From: Rhizaria sp. SCN 62-66 | Taxonomy: Eukaryota > Rhizaria, unplaced | Direction of reading: 5' to 3' | Assembly: GCA_001724265.1 (NCBI GenBank) | Contig: MEDY01000001.1 | Coordinates: forward strand, 1 to 64,000 | DNA length: 64,000 nt | Shown here: positions 21,485-34,700 of the stretch, in pieces | Position numbering within the stretch: position 1 is the stretch's first letter | How the letters are laid out: every line of letters starts with the position of its first letter | Translations under genes and position numbers: made by a program | The notes under the pieces: generated by a model | The model's database searches: none | Told to the model about the DNA's origin: nothing | What the model saw: only the letters and a program-made list of their open reading frames with translations

Positions 21485-22196
21485 ATGCAAGGTCGCAACA
21501 AGCACACCCGCTTCCCCTACGCGCTGCTGCTCATTGTTGTTCTCCACGTACGTCTTTAACCTTCGCCAGTGTGACCGCCCGACTTCATTCTCGTCGTAGA
21601 GCAGACCCAGACTGACAGCCCCACATTTTTGTTACTTTTTTGCACCCCTACAGTTCTTCGTCTACAGCGTTTGCTGCGTACACGCCCCCGCCCAGCAGTA
21701 CCTGATCCGCGAAAGCGCCAACCTCCGCCGCGTCGACCCCCAGTTCACTTCCTCCGTCGTCTCCAACACTCAGCCTCAGCCAGGACTTCCGAACCCAGGG
21801 GGCGCAGCCCCGCGAGGCTTCTCCTCGCACAACTCCGACTCATCTTCTTCCTCCTCGAACAACACCAGCAGCAGCAGCGGTAGCGGCGGCGGCGGAACCT
21901 CCTCAGCAGGCTCTTTCGCTTTCGTCCTCGCTTCCAGCGCAGCACTTCAGTCCTACTTCTGCGACCTCACCGAGCAGCAGCGGACCGAACGTAAGCGCTC
22001 CTCGCTTTTCTTCTCGCGCTCTCTCACCAAGGCCCTCTCTGGCGCTTCGTCGACCTCAGCGCTCCTCCGCTCCGCTCCGCCAACTAAGCCCGGTCCCGGC
22101 CCAGCGCACTCTTCCTCACTCTCACCAGCCGCGTTACAGTTCCTCGCGCGCATTGTCGAAGCTCTCCCCGCTTTTTCCCCCGTCTTTGCCTTCTAA
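21485..22196 (+). CDS. Small two-exon membrane-anchored Ser-rich protein
   Basis: Function not recognised. Exons 21485-21547 (21 codons) and 21654-22196 join to a 201-residue protein. The splice fuses FPYALLLIVVLH to FFVYSVCCVH and so creates one hydrophobic segment of about 20 residues at 10-30, preceded by a basic MQGRNKHTR. This suggests a signal anchor (type II topology) or a signal peptide. Past residue 60 the chain is Ser/Gly/Asn-rich with a serine run, then a basic patch (RKRSSLFFSRS) and a hydrophobic C terminus (LQFLARIVEALPAF). Support for the model comes from the donor GTACGT shared with the other introns, a CTGAC branch-like site near 21611, a pyrimidine-rich acceptor and 180 open codons after the splice. 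No homologue comes to mind. It sits tandem between PAP and the bZIP gene. Confidence 0.6.
21548..21653 (+). other. Intron of the small membrane-protein gene (106 nt)
   Basis: Donor GTACGT, T-rich tract, acceptor CTACAG, phase 0 on both sides. Same donor type as the other three introns in the window. Confidence 0.65.
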
Positions 22197-22574
22197 AGCC
22201 AGCCCCCGCGCGCTTTAAAACCTTCAAGTCAGTCCCTTTCGCTCTCACCAGACCGACTGACCGACTTCCCTCCCCGCACCCCCCGCACACTCACACAGCT
22301 CTGCAGCACCCCACCCGCGGACCCAGCAACAGCGCCTCAGGTTTACCTAGCCCCGAGCCCGCCTACCTCTTGGTGCAAACAACTCCCTTCTTCACGCAAA
22401 GACACCAAACGACGAAAAAGCACTTGCACGCACAAGACACTTTTTTTCAGTCTCCTCCACAAACCACAACTACACCTACACCACCACTAGAAGCTTAATT
22501 TTCGTTTCAACGCTTCTTGTTTTCAAAACTTTTTTATTTTCTCTCTCTCAACGTCTCACTTCTCCGTCATCACC
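22197..22574 (+). other. Pyrimidine-rich leader of the bZIP gene
   Basis: The 378 nt between a TAA and the bZIP ATG are strikingly C/T-rich on the coding strand, with a T-run plus CAG near 22441-22450 that looks like a 3' splice site. It could be the promoter and 5' UTR, possibly with a leader intron. No matching GTACG donor was found. Confidence 0.5.
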
Positions 22575-23457
22575 ATGAACCCCAGTCTCGGTCAGTTGCA
22601 TGAGTCGGTTGCGGGTGCGCTTCAGTTCGCACACGCGCGCGGCGACCTCGAGGAGGACGGCTTCACCGTGCCTGGCCTCGCTTCATACGTTACGGGGCTT
22701 CTCTCCGCGCGCTCTAACGCTGACGCAGCGCTTTCTGCCGCTACAGCCGCCACTACTGCCTCTGCCACCGCCTCCGCTGCTCCCGCCGCCGCTGCTGTTG
22801 CCGCCGCTGTCACTGCCGACGTCGTCGCCGCCGCTGAATCTGTCCCGAGCGCGAGCATGAATGATATGGCTGAGTCCCCGGTCAAGGTTGAGCCCGCCAC
22901 CGTTCGCCACGCCGCCGCCCCCGCCCCCGTGGCCGCCAGCGCGTCCTTGTTCCCTTCCGCCGCCGCCGCCGCCGCTGCCACCGATGCCGGCGTGCGCCAT
23001 GCTGCCCATGGTCACGCCCACGGCCACGGGTACGGCCGCTCGCACCGCGCACCCCCCGTGTCTTCAGAGCACTACGGCACCAAGCCCGCCTTCCCCACGG
23101 CCTTTCACGCCGCCGCCCCCTCGGGCGCTGCGACCGGCGACGACGGCGTGCTGGCTGACGTCTACCCCGTCCCGCTGGCGATGCCGATGCCTTTCGCCGC
23201 GGCGCTGGCGCGCGTGCCGTCCCCGGGCTCCGTCTCTGCGTCATCGGATCTCCCGTCCACCCCCGACACGTCGTCGCCGGCCTCGATGGGCGCCTTCACC
23301 GGCCCCCATGGCCACGGCGTCCACGGCCACGGTGCTAACGGGTTCGGATACGACTACAGTCAGGACAGCGCCAGCTCCGTTCACAGCGCGGACCTCAACG
23401 ACGACAGCGTCATGTTCGGTGCCCCGCCGTCCAACAACGGCGGCCACGCACAGCACA

Positions 23458-23497
<40 letters not shown>

Positions 23498-24959
23498 GCA
23501 GTGGCGTCAGCGGGCGCAGGAGATGAGCTCGCCGATACTTTTCGCCGTCAATGCCAGTGCCAGTTCCAGCAGCAGCAGCAGCAACAGTGCGCACAACGGC
23601 GTGTTGCCGCGCTTTGCCTCGTTTCCCTCCTCGTCCCGCCATGACGGCCGTGGCTCAGCTTCGTTTGTCTCCGTCTTGCACGGTGGCGAGGGCGACGCAG
23701 GCGCGGCCGCCGCCCCTGCGCCCGCCCCCGCCTCCGCGCAGGAGTCCGGCGCATCGCGGCAACTGGTGCAGGCGCAGCGCGAGGCCGCTTTCCGCGCGCA
23801 TGAGAGCTACGCGCTCATGACGGGCGACTCGGCGGGCTTCGTGCAGGTGCCCGGCGTCCGCAACTCCGCGTACGGCGCGCAACAGCAGCAGCAGCACCAC
23901 CACCACCAACCTCATCAGCAGCCTCCGCAGGGCCAGTACTCCGCCTACGCTGCCGAGCAAGCACAGCGGCGCCAGGACCGCTTCGACCAGCAGCAGCAGC
24001 ACCAACAGCAGCAGCATGAGCAGCAGCGCGCCCACGAGGAGCAGTACGACCAGCAGGAGTACGCCGGCGGCATCGCGAGCGAGGATTTCGACGACGAGGA
24101 TGACGATAGCGACGCCTCCGTCGCTCCGCAGCGCCGCGTGTCGGCCCGTGGCGCCAGCGGTGCCGCGGGGGCAAGCTCTTCCGCCCATAGCGGCGCGCGG
24201 GCGAGCTCTGCCGCGATTGCGGCCCAGCGCAGCCAGATTCCCCCGGTCAAGCGCGGCCGCCCGAAGCTCCGCCGGCCCGCGCCGGTCGCGGCGGCGGGCG
24301 ACGATGATGACGACGACGACATGGACCTGCTCGACAGCAACGGCGCGCCGCTGTCTGCGGCCGAGCTCAAGCGGCGGCGCCTCGCGCGCAAGGCCGAACT
24401 GGCCCGGCTGTCCCGGCAGACGAAAAAGTCGCGTTTGGCTGAGCTGGAGGACGAGGTCGTGGAGCTGCGCAAGCAGCTCGAGGACGCCCGCCGCGCGCGC
24501 GACCGCTCGACTGTGGCTGCGGTGTCGAACAACGGCGCTGCCCCTCGTGGCAACGCTGCGTCGCCCGTCAACGCCGCGCACCTTGACGACATCCAGAACC
24601 TGCTGCAGGAAGTGGCAAACGTCGTGCTGCCCGCGCTCAACGCGCTGTCGACGCACACGCGCGTCCCTGTCACGCTGCCCGGTGCCGCTCACGGCGGCGC
24701 GGCCGCCCCGCCTGCGCTCGGTGCGCCCTCTGTCGCGCGCCCGATGCCGCTGATCCCGCAGGAAGTCGGCATCGCCGCTGCGACTGCGGCCGCGGCTCTG
24801 CAGGCCGCCACCAACTCGGGCGCCGCAGCGCTACAGCAGCACCAGCTCGGTCAGCAGCCGCACCAGCACCAGCACCAGCACCAGCAGCAGCAGCAGCAGT
24901 CGCAGTACCCGCATACGGGCCGCTACTCCTCTGGCTACAACGGCCAGCAGAGGATGTAA
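22575..24959 (+). CDS. AT-hook and bZIP transcription factor with polyQ tracts
   Basis: 794 residues, ATG in a CACC-ATG context, TAA stop. Most of the chain is Ala/Gln/His/Ser low complexity typical of activation regions, including pure (CAG)12 and several CAG/CAC-rich runs. An AT-hook core (KRGRPK, residues 559-564) precedes an acidic run. Then comes a bZIP: basic region KRRRLARKAELARLSRQTKK (599-618) and a short zipper with Leu624 and Leu631 (ELEDEVVELRKQLED). The conserved SR pair is at 613-614 and Leu624 has the canonical 10-residue spacing from Arg614. The normally invariant Asn is Lys606 and the first of the two conserved Ala is Leu609, so DNA specificity may differ. It should act as a nuclear dimeric regulator; targets unknown. 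Convergent with the giant gene. Confidence 0.88.
23460..23495 (+). repeat. Uninterrupted (CAG)12 microsatellite
   Basis: Twelve consecutive CAG codons in frame in the bZIP gene give a 12-Gln run. The uninterrupted tract is a likely site of length variation. Confidence 0.9.
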
Positions 24960-25716
24960 GTGTGCTGACAAGAACAGGCGCAGAAGTGCGAGATGATCAT
25001 TTGAGTAAGAAGAACAAAAGTTAAAGAGAAAACAAAGAAATGGCTTTTAAACAGTCCACCTAAACTTTAAATCCAAAAACAAGAAAATAATGAATGTGCA
25101 ACGCAACAAAAACATCAGAAGTTGAAGGAAATCAAACAACAATGCGTTGTTGGACTAGTGACAGTATGTTGTAAATGTATGAGACGAAAGATTGTATCGC
25201 AACGTTCTTGCCCCAACAATAACCTAAAAAATAGTGGTGAGAAAGCTTTGTGTAGGTATTTTATGATCGTATAATCATGTGTATAACTTTGGTAGAGATA
25301 TGGATTCTTGTTTGTATGCAAGTGTTTGCAGACGCGTTCTATTTTCCAAATATGAGGCGTACTGTTGTTTAGTTTCTGCATGTTTTATAGTATTTGTAGT
25401 ATGTTTAGTGTGCGTTGTCGTCGCAAGACGGCGACGCGGGAAGACGAGCCTGTGACTGATCATTGATGATGTCAATAATGAAAATGTATTTACGTATGCT
25501 GGCTTTTAAAAGCGCATGCTTTATATTTGCAACTCTTGTTGGCGAGTTATGATGAGAGAAAATACACGTTCGTTGCCCCAAAGGAGAGATTCTGGAATAG
25601 CTATATAAATTTAAGTGAAATTCACGTATGAGTTTGATTAATCGAAATATGAAAGCTAGAAGTAAACAGTATGTAAGTTAAAGAATATGTGAGCGCGTAA
25701 CGATGATGTTACACGA
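24960..25716. other. Convergent AT-rich spacer
   Basis: The two 3' UTRs of the bZIP and giant genes meet here. It is very A/T-rich with several A-runs. No open frame has convincing coding character and no RNA gene is recognised. Confidence 0.6.
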
Positions 25717-28700
25717 TTATACCCAATTGCGGTGGATGAGATGAGGGGTCAGCATGCGGAGAAGATCACCAAGCTGCACAGCGACACGTTTGTGCATTTG
25801 CTCTGCTACAAGATCATCAAAGTCAACCTCGGCCGCGTCGCTGGCATCGCCATCGCTATTCTTGGCAAAGAGAGCGAGTAACGAACGCAGCCACACGAAC
25901 GTAGTCACCTTGAGAAGCTGCAGCCGCTGGCTCGTGCCGATTAAGCTCAACGGCACCTCAGATATCCTGCTACCTGCGACGTGTACCCATGGCGCCGCGG
26001 CGGGCGCCGCCGCAGACACTGGTGCTGCAGCAGGTTCGGCTGCCACAGAGGCATCCTGTGCAGCATGTCGAAACTTTGCAGCGACAGAGCACAGTCGCTC
26101 ACGCCACATCGGTAGTTGCGCCCGCTGCGCGGGATCCGCACTAGGGGCGAGCGGTTGCGTCCCGTTGCCTGCACAAACTGCTGCAGCCAAATCGGCTAGG
26201 TCACCAAACCGACGGACCTGGGCAAGAAGCACAGCGATGCCGCCAACGAGCCCTTCAGCGCTCAGGACGCGGCTGTACTTGGCGTTTGGTTCGTAGTCGA
26301 GATAACCGTCCCACCAAGTCAAGAAGCGCATCAGCCGCGCGCGCGCTGCCGTGCTCTGCTCACTCTCACTGCTCGACCGCGCGTCCTCGCACGCCAGCAG
26401 CTCGAGTACAAAAGGTGGAACCTTGACCACGGTGCCCGCAACGTCTGAGCCTGTACCGCGGTTCCCTGCCTCGAAGTACACATAGAGCATTGGCTGCGCA
26501 CCCGTGTTAAGCGCGCGCGGCTGCCGACAGCTCCGGGCTGAGAGGCGTGTCCACAAGGGAGGGCCTGCAGTATAATCTGCGGCGCCAGTCGCCAGGTCCG
26601 CTACACCAGAGTCAAGTGCGCGCACGGGCACAGCAATGACTGGGTGCTGCATCAACATGCGCATCCGAACGGCGCGGCGGTCCAAGCCTTGGTCCAGGTG
26701 CATCTCTTGCTGCCGTAAGAACTCTTCCAATGCGCCCACAGGCAGCTCATCCGGCACAGTTGCATTCACACCAGCCAGTTCGGTCGCGTTGAGACGGTCG
26801 GCACGACGCACTTCAATCAGTGGCGCAAAACGCAAGGGTCCGTGCGCGTCAACGACGTGCTCGCCAACTTCGATCTTAAGCACCTCAACTGCGCGTGCTG
26901 AACTTGCCACTCGCGACGGCAATAACATGCGCCATTCAGCACTGTCTGAGGCACCGACGGGTGGATTGTCGCTCTCTTGACCACCGATTCCGACACACCC
27001 GTCGAGCGCGTCAACATCAATCGTATACAGAATATCACCCGTGCTACTGACCTCGAAACCGTTGTCGGCAACCTCGGCAAGCGCAGCGGTCGCAAGATCG
27101 TACCGCGGCAGTCGCTCGTAATAGCAACCGCCGTCAACAATGAAAATGTTGAGTTTGCTGTCGCGCTGCTCCTGCGGGCGCGATAACTGAAGGCACGCAC
27201 CGTGAAGTCCGAATTTGTTGAGAGCAGCAGTTGTGGCAGCACGCTGAGAAGCAGAGCCTGCGGAGGCCACACCGGCAAGCCAACTCTGCCCATCTGGGAC
27301 AGGCGAGTACTCGGTGAGTTCCAGCCCGACGCGTCCAAGTCGCACCGAGAGTGCACCCACGCCGGCACCGGGCACGCTACTGCCGGCAGTGGCATGAGCG
27401 GGTGCGGTGGCAGCTGGTGCAGCTGAGTCGTGGCTTTCGCTACGCTTAGGACGTGATGCAGCGTTGTCAGGGGCGACTGCACGAGGTGCAGTATCATCGG
27501 CGGGAGTCGGCATGTTAAGGCGAGCCGCGTATGCAGCGCCAGCAGCGTGGGCAACAGCTGCGGCGTAGACTGACAGTCCGCCGAGTAACTCGACAATGCG
27601 AGATGAGGTTGCCTCGAGCGTCTGCTGCGGTAAGCGTGGTGCAAGCGGGTCCGCCTCAAGCGCGGCAGCCAATGCTGATACGGGCCGCGTGGGCAGGATT
27701 GCGTGCTGCAGTAGCGCGGCCTGCAGCGTCACCGTGCCGATGCTAAGCGCCGCGCGCGGTGCGGGCAGCAAGGTGGCATCCGTTGAAAGCTCAGAGGTCA
27801 CGATGCCGCCGTCGAGCGACGCTGCACTGACGCGCACGGGCCACGGCGACAACGGCAGTAGCGGGGCCACGATGGCAAGACCTGAGGCGACAGGCACGGG
27901 GACAGCTGAGGTGCCGGCAACACCAGAAGGCAAAGCCATCCACGCAGTAGTGGCTGCAGAGGCAAGATGTCCCCACGCGCGAAGCATTATAGTAGGATCT
28001 ATCGGTTGAGCGGGAGCTTGTTGCGAAGTCGGGACCAGTGAGCGAACACTGCGAGTGTCAACGCACCAGCGCCAAAGACGAGCTCCTAACGGGCCCGTTG
28101 CGGCAATGGCGGGCGATGCGGCAGGCACAACAGGTACAAGTGCACGACGAACCGCGTCTGGCTCGTAGCCACGGTGCATGTCAAAGACGAAGTCCTGCAC
28201 ACGAGCTGAAACAAGCGTATGACCTGGAGCATACGCTACAGCCGACACAGGGTGTGTCAAGTGAAGCGACGCGACAGGCCCGTGGGCAGTCGAGAAGAGC
28301 CCGGCGAAGATATCATTGCGGCCTGATAGAGACCCGCGACGACGACCGGTATGCGGAGCTTCGGGGGGCGCATCAGCAGCAGCAGACGCTACAGCAAAGA
28401 ATGTTGCGTCAGCCTCGGCAAGCCGAAGGTCAACTTGAGGCAGCGAGATGACTAATCGCGTCACAGAGGGCTCCAGAATACGTAGCGGTACCGAGCGCAT
28501 TTGTGACGCAACTGCGGCCACAAGAGCGTTCGATGCTGCAACAGCCTCACGAGCAAGCAAGGTTGTGTTAAACGTCTCTGAGCTCAGCGACGCAACGGAA
28601 CGCGATAGGTGCGCGGTATTCGATGACTGCCGTTGCTGCTGCAACGCCGTCACAAGCGCAAGCTCTGCGGTAGTTGCGGCCATCTCAGCGCGCCGAAGAC

Positions 28701-31700
28701 GCGTCGTATAGCGCTGCCACGCCGCAGGTGCACAGATGTCATAGCGCAGCTGTACGGGCAGCATGATTGGCGCCTGCGTGGAGTCTGTGGCTGGAAGTGG
28801 CACGATGAGCGGTTCCACAGCAATGCCGGCAGCGCGACTTTCTGTGCGAAGACGATAGCCCATCATTGCAGCCGACGACGCAGTCATAGACGCTAACTGT
28901 GCGCGCGCTAACGCGCGCTCCGGAACACAGCTTAATGTGAGAGAGACACCGCGCGGGACATTGAGGGTGATGACAAAGGGAATTCCAGCCGCGCCAGGCA
29001 ATAATAGAGATGGTGGCGAAGAAGGATGCATGTGCATCGTCGGGGATCCGACCGTCTCTGTGCCATTCGCGGAAATGTCCCTGTCCGTCGCAGTGATTGG
29101 AGCCAGACTCACTGCAAGATCGCCCAGTGTGAGCGCCGTCGTCCACGACGGCAGCGAAAGCACATCCCAATGCGAGAGCATTGAGCTGGCCGCAACAGAG
29201 CCCACCAAGCTATCGGCTGCAGAGTCAAGCGCTGCGGGGGCCCACTGCAGTGAACCGTCATCAGTCGCCGTAGCGGACTGAAGGTCGGCGCGCAACCCAA
29301 GCGGGACGAGACACGGCGCAACGGTGGCCCTGCCGTGCCCTTCATCAATGAGCGTCAGACGCAACGCGGGCAACGCTTCAGCGGCGGCCGCAGCCCCGCC
29401 TGCCGCTGTCGCATGCGCAACGTCGTCCAAGTCGAAGCCGTCAAAGAGCGCGTCTGTCCGCGTCGTCGGAACAGGCCCAGCAGTGATGGTGAGAACGAAT
29501 GGCGTGCCGCCAGATGCTGCAGCAAAGTGGTTTGCGAGCGCTGACGCAGCAGCCTCCGCGGAGTCGACTCCTTCTGCTGCATTCGCAGCAGCTGCTGCTG
29601 CGGCGATGATGGCAGCAGATGAACCAGCTTCACCGGCAATAGGAATTGCAGCACGTACTTGGACGCGGCGCAAAGACAGTGCAGTGAATGACGCAGCCGC
29701 AGGTACAAGAAGTTCAGCTGGCACAACGCGCTCAACAACAGCACGCGTGAGTCCGCCGCAGCCTGCGCGCGCAGGCAGCGTGTCTCCAGCGTGATCGTCG
29801 TCGAGACCGTCTTGAACAGATGCGTCGTTCTTGGGCGAGTCAGCACCAGAAACACCCAGATCACCGACTTCACCGCCGTAGTTTTGTGCTGCGCGGTCAA
29901 TATCGAAAGAATCAGCCGCTGTTCCAGTTGTGTTCGCTGTCTCCCCAGGTGCACTCGATGTATCATCTTGTGAGGCTGCTTCTGTCGCGTAAACGGAGAA
30001 AACAAGCTCTTGAGCGAGCCTGTTCCACTGTGCGCCGAGACGAGCCAAGCGGACAATTGCATCGCCACGGGGAAGTGAGAAGAGCTTGATGTCAAGCATG
30101 TCAGCCTTCGCGAGACGCGTCGCAATGGGCAACCCATGTCGACGCACGCCAGGTAACCATGATGATGCCAGCGACGCACCGGCAAGGTACAGGGAGGCTG
30201 TTGTGACATCACCACCATCAGACCCAGGTAGATGTGTTCCCGCCAGCATGGCATACGTCGCCGCTGGGTCAACAAGCTCGTTTGAAGCCTGCTCAGTGTG
30301 GATCCCGTCAACACTATCACCAGATGCGTGCAGATAAGAGTTAGGCGTGCGCTGATTGATCTGAATGGCTACGGCACCAGCTGCCGCGCTCACGGTCTCG
30401 AGACGGTAAGGCACGCCAGGCTCAAGCAACGCCGACGGCGGCGCTGCCTCCGTGTCAGCAAGAACGTTGTCAGAGCAATCTCCATCACTCGCGAGGGTTT
30501 GAGATGCAAACACAGAACCTAACGGTGGCGCCGTTGCGCCACTGACTGCCTGCGCAAGCAGCGCATCGTCGGCCGTTTCAGCGTCGGTCTGCGCAGTCTC
30601 TGTGTCAAGTTCGATGTTCTCGTCGAGCCGAGCGGTAGGAAGAGCAGATCCAGGAGTGAGTACAGTGTGACTGCTGTAAGTCACCGCTAACGGCTGCAGA
30701 AGACTCATCCGTACGACGTCGATGGGGATGTGTGCTGATGTGCTGTCAGAGCCGTGCTCTGTATGCCGTGCATGTGAATCTTTGGGTCCATCCACGGCGG
30801 CGGACGTGTCAAAGATATCAGCCATATCAAAGTTAGACTCAAAGGGACGCATGAGAACAGCCGACGCAACAAGAGCTGTGGAGGCTGCGCGCGAAGTACC
30901 TGCTGCACCGGACGCGATATCCTCTGCGCGCTGCTGTGCGGAGGCCGCAGCAGCAAATGCATCAAAATATCCAGTGTGAAGCGCTGTGAGGGGCGTACGC
31001 CGCGTGTGACAGCCGAATGCTGCATCAGCAGATAGCTCGACGGCGCAGTGCGGGACAGCTACGGAGACATACACCGAGGATAGCAGCTCAGAGAGTGAGC
31101 TGATGTCATCTACAGTCGTTTGACATGCGGCGGCAAGTGCATCTAGCGCTCCAGCGGTACCTGACGCGGAGGCATCAGCCGCACCACCAGCGAGGCCGGC
31201 TGCGGCGGGATTGTCTTGCTCACCAGACGAATCATCATTCGAAGTGTCCACAACTGCGCTGTCGTTCTGGAAGTAGAAGTTCGTCAGTGCAGCAAGCAAA
31301 CGCGCATGTGTCGCGGCTGCCGCGCGCTGCTCGATCATAGCTCCCTCAGAAGTCAGCCCTAGAGTCGTGACACCGGCACGGACAAGGCCCTCCAAAGCTC
31401 CGCTTGCGGCGGACACAGCCGTAGCCGCACCAAAACGGCCACCAGCGGTCTTCACATAAGTTGCACTGTCTGCGGAAGCAGTTGCAGCGACAGAAGCACG
31501 AACGTTTTCTGTGTGTGCTCGTGCACGGATGACGTTGCGGAGAACGGAGCTAATTGCATGAAGTTGTTTAACGCGAGCAGAACCATCTTCATGAGCGCGG
31601 CGACGAGCGGCTTCGGAAACAAGATGCGCCCGGTGTGCTGCGAAGAGGAAATGCAAGAGCTGCTGAGAAAACTGGATCACCGGCACTCCCAATGTAATTG

Positions 31701-34700
31701 AAGCAACGGCGCTGCTCGCACCTGGTACAGGCGCACCAATAGGAGGAATAATCCCCATTGGTGTGTTGGTGGCCGTGGCAATCGAGCGGTCTGAGACAGA
31801 AACCCAGTTTCCATCACCTGCAAAGTATGGGCCGCGTTGCACTGAGGCCAGGCAATCTTCAAGCGTCATACTGGGCGTGGTGAAAGAAATCGCAGAGTTC
31901 GCAGTTGATTGCGCGTCATCTTGCCCGTCACTAGAGCCATCAAATTTCCGCCATGCATCATCAGCTCCACCAGAACCACTCGCGTTTGTCCCAGCATCAA
32001 GATGCATCGATGTGTTCGCGCTGTCATCACGCGACGTCGACACATCGTCACTAGCACTGCTTATCGCAAGCGTGCGATGAACAAGCCGTTTGAGAGCAGC
32101 TGCGTCTCGTACGACAATGGAGCGGTACGCCCATGATACTTGCACAAAGGGAAGCGGGTATGCCAGTACAGCACTCAGCATAGTCTCCTCGTTGACTGTC
32201 CCTTCCTCCAGCATCTCTGAAGGGTCAGCAGCGGGCGAGTGCAGGAACAGCACACCAGGACGAGACGCGATCCGCGCTGACAGCGAGAGGTTCAACGCGC
32301 GACGCGCGCGCTCCTCTTCGACACGAACTGCTGCACGACGACTCTTAATAGAATCCATGACGGGAGCAGTGCCAGCAACTGCCGGCGCTACTTCACCGAT
32401 GGTATCATCAAATGATGTTGCTTCCACAGCAGCAGCAACGGCAGTCAGGTCGTCGGCGGTCTGGGCAGCATCTGAGTTACCGATCCAGGTGAAAAGCGAA
32501 CTCAACGCGCCCTGTTGACGCCAAAGACGATGGCCAGTCGCGGCGATCTGGCGGGCGTGATTGGCCAGCGAGGGAGAAACGGAGAGCTCAAGACCGGCAA
32601 ATGCGATTGACACTGCTGCTGTCACCTGATTGTGAGGCCGTGTGAGGGCACCCGGGTTTTGTAGCATTGTCAGCATCATGCTTTCGGTCGATGCATCCGT
32701 TGAGCCCGACGCCAGCGAGGAGGAGATTATTGATGATTGTCCATGACGACGGTTGTGCCGGTGCTTCTGGCGTTCACTGCTGTGAACCGATAGTTTCGAC
32801 AATCCTGCGAGTGCAGGCACGTTTGACCTCCGAGAAGTCATACTCGCAAGATCGATGTCAATCGGAGCGAGCGCGCTGGGCCGCCTCGCTGCACGATTGG
32901 CTGGGGGGATTCCAGATGCGGTTATGCTTGCAACTGCAGCTCGTGGCAGCGGCGGAAGCGCGGAGCCATCAGCGTCCTGACTGCGGGGCGGCAACGGGCT
33001 GCGATCAGTTCCATTACGATTGCGCAGCTGACTTCGCGCGCGCCACGCGGCGGCGTTTTCATGAGCACGGCGACGAAGATCCACAGCACGCGTATGCGCG
33101 TCGGCCATCCTGCGCGCAAACGTCAAAGCGGCCTCGCGGGACGATTGGGGGCGGACAACGGGAAACGAGGCAGTGAGTGTGATTGCAGTTTGTGGCACCA
33201 ACGCAACATTACATCCAATGGCGCCACCAATGGGAACATAGACTTGTCCATTTCCGTTATTAGTGGCCAAGACTGACGGTAACGACTGTAACAATTGCGT
33301 TAGATCATCGTGGCTAAAGCTACCATCTCCAGCGGCACCGGTGGTAGGAAGATTCGCGTCCCATGAGTTCGCGTCGTGCCATACATCCGGACGTGGAAGC
33401 GTTACAGTGAATACGACTGGAGTTGACCTGGCCGCGGTCGATGTGGCACCCTCAGGAGCGGACACAGAGTTGCGCGACGCGTTGGGTGCGGACCGCGGCA
33501 GCAGCTGCTGCACACGCAGAAGTAGGCGGCGCGCAAGAAGCCTGCGGTGGTGCGACAACGTATTGATTTGCGCGACAATTTGCGGGCGTGGACTCCCATC
33601 GTCACGAATCAGCATGGAAGCAGGCAATGCAAGGGTGCTCGCAAAGCCGCGATGGAGAAGAGTCCGGAAAAGCGGTGCGTTAGCGAGGGCAGGCGACACG
33701 GCAATCGTGATGACCTTACTGGCGGTACGCTCTGCATACTCAGCAAGCCGTGCATCGTTATTCGCAGCGGCGTTATAGGCAGCCGCGCTTGAGTCATAGA
33801 CGCTGGGCATAGACCACGCAGAGGTACGGTAGAGTGCCGACGCAGCCTCAGGAGCAAGCAATGAAAGCTCAACACCAGCAACAGTTGCACGCAGTGTAAA
33901 TGAGTTCACTTCGTGTGCTTGAGGTGCCCATGCGCGTTCCATCGTGATCGCATCACGTGGAATTGCACCCAGTGCTTTACTCGTAGGGTCGTCGGCGTTT
34001 CCACCTGCAAGGATGCTAGAAAATGCACGCGTGGCCGTAAAGAGTGCGTTACGTGCTTCGGAACCGCTCCCAGTCTGGCTGCCAGCTCGCTGACCAACAA
34101 GACTACTGCGACGAGATCCCGCGTAGCTACCGCGATCGCCACCCGCCGTAATGTCACTGTCTGCCGAGGATCCGCGTGCTGCTGTCGGCGAAGGAGCAGC
34201 TGCAAAGCGTGGTGTCGCTCCAGGCGTAACAGCACCAAGCTCGTTGGTACCCCCAGTGACACTCCTTGTGGCAAGCGCCTGATGCATTGCCTTGAGTTGC
34301 GACCACAGCATGCGTCGGCCTTGGGCGGCAGCGGCCTGAGGCGGGGGCGCCATGTGCCACACAAACTCAGCCTCATCGATACCACCAAGGAAACAGTTGA
34401 CTGTGATTGGTCCGGTGGGTTTGCGAACGCTACGTGGGCGGCGAGGCACCACAGCTTCGTCGACGCGAAGCTTGTTAACAGATACCGGCTCAGCGGAGGA
34501 TGTCTCCATGGCCTTCGCCCGCCCTGCCGCAGCAGCTTCTGCAATCACAGCGCGGCGCGTCGCAGCGTACGCCTTGAGAAACGCACGCTGGCGTGGCTGG
34601 GAAGACACAGACGGCGCGTCATTAATAGCAGGTGTTGCCTCTAAAGCAGCTCCATCGTCTGAAGCGAGCACCGACGGCTTACTGGCGCGGCGTGCGGCGG

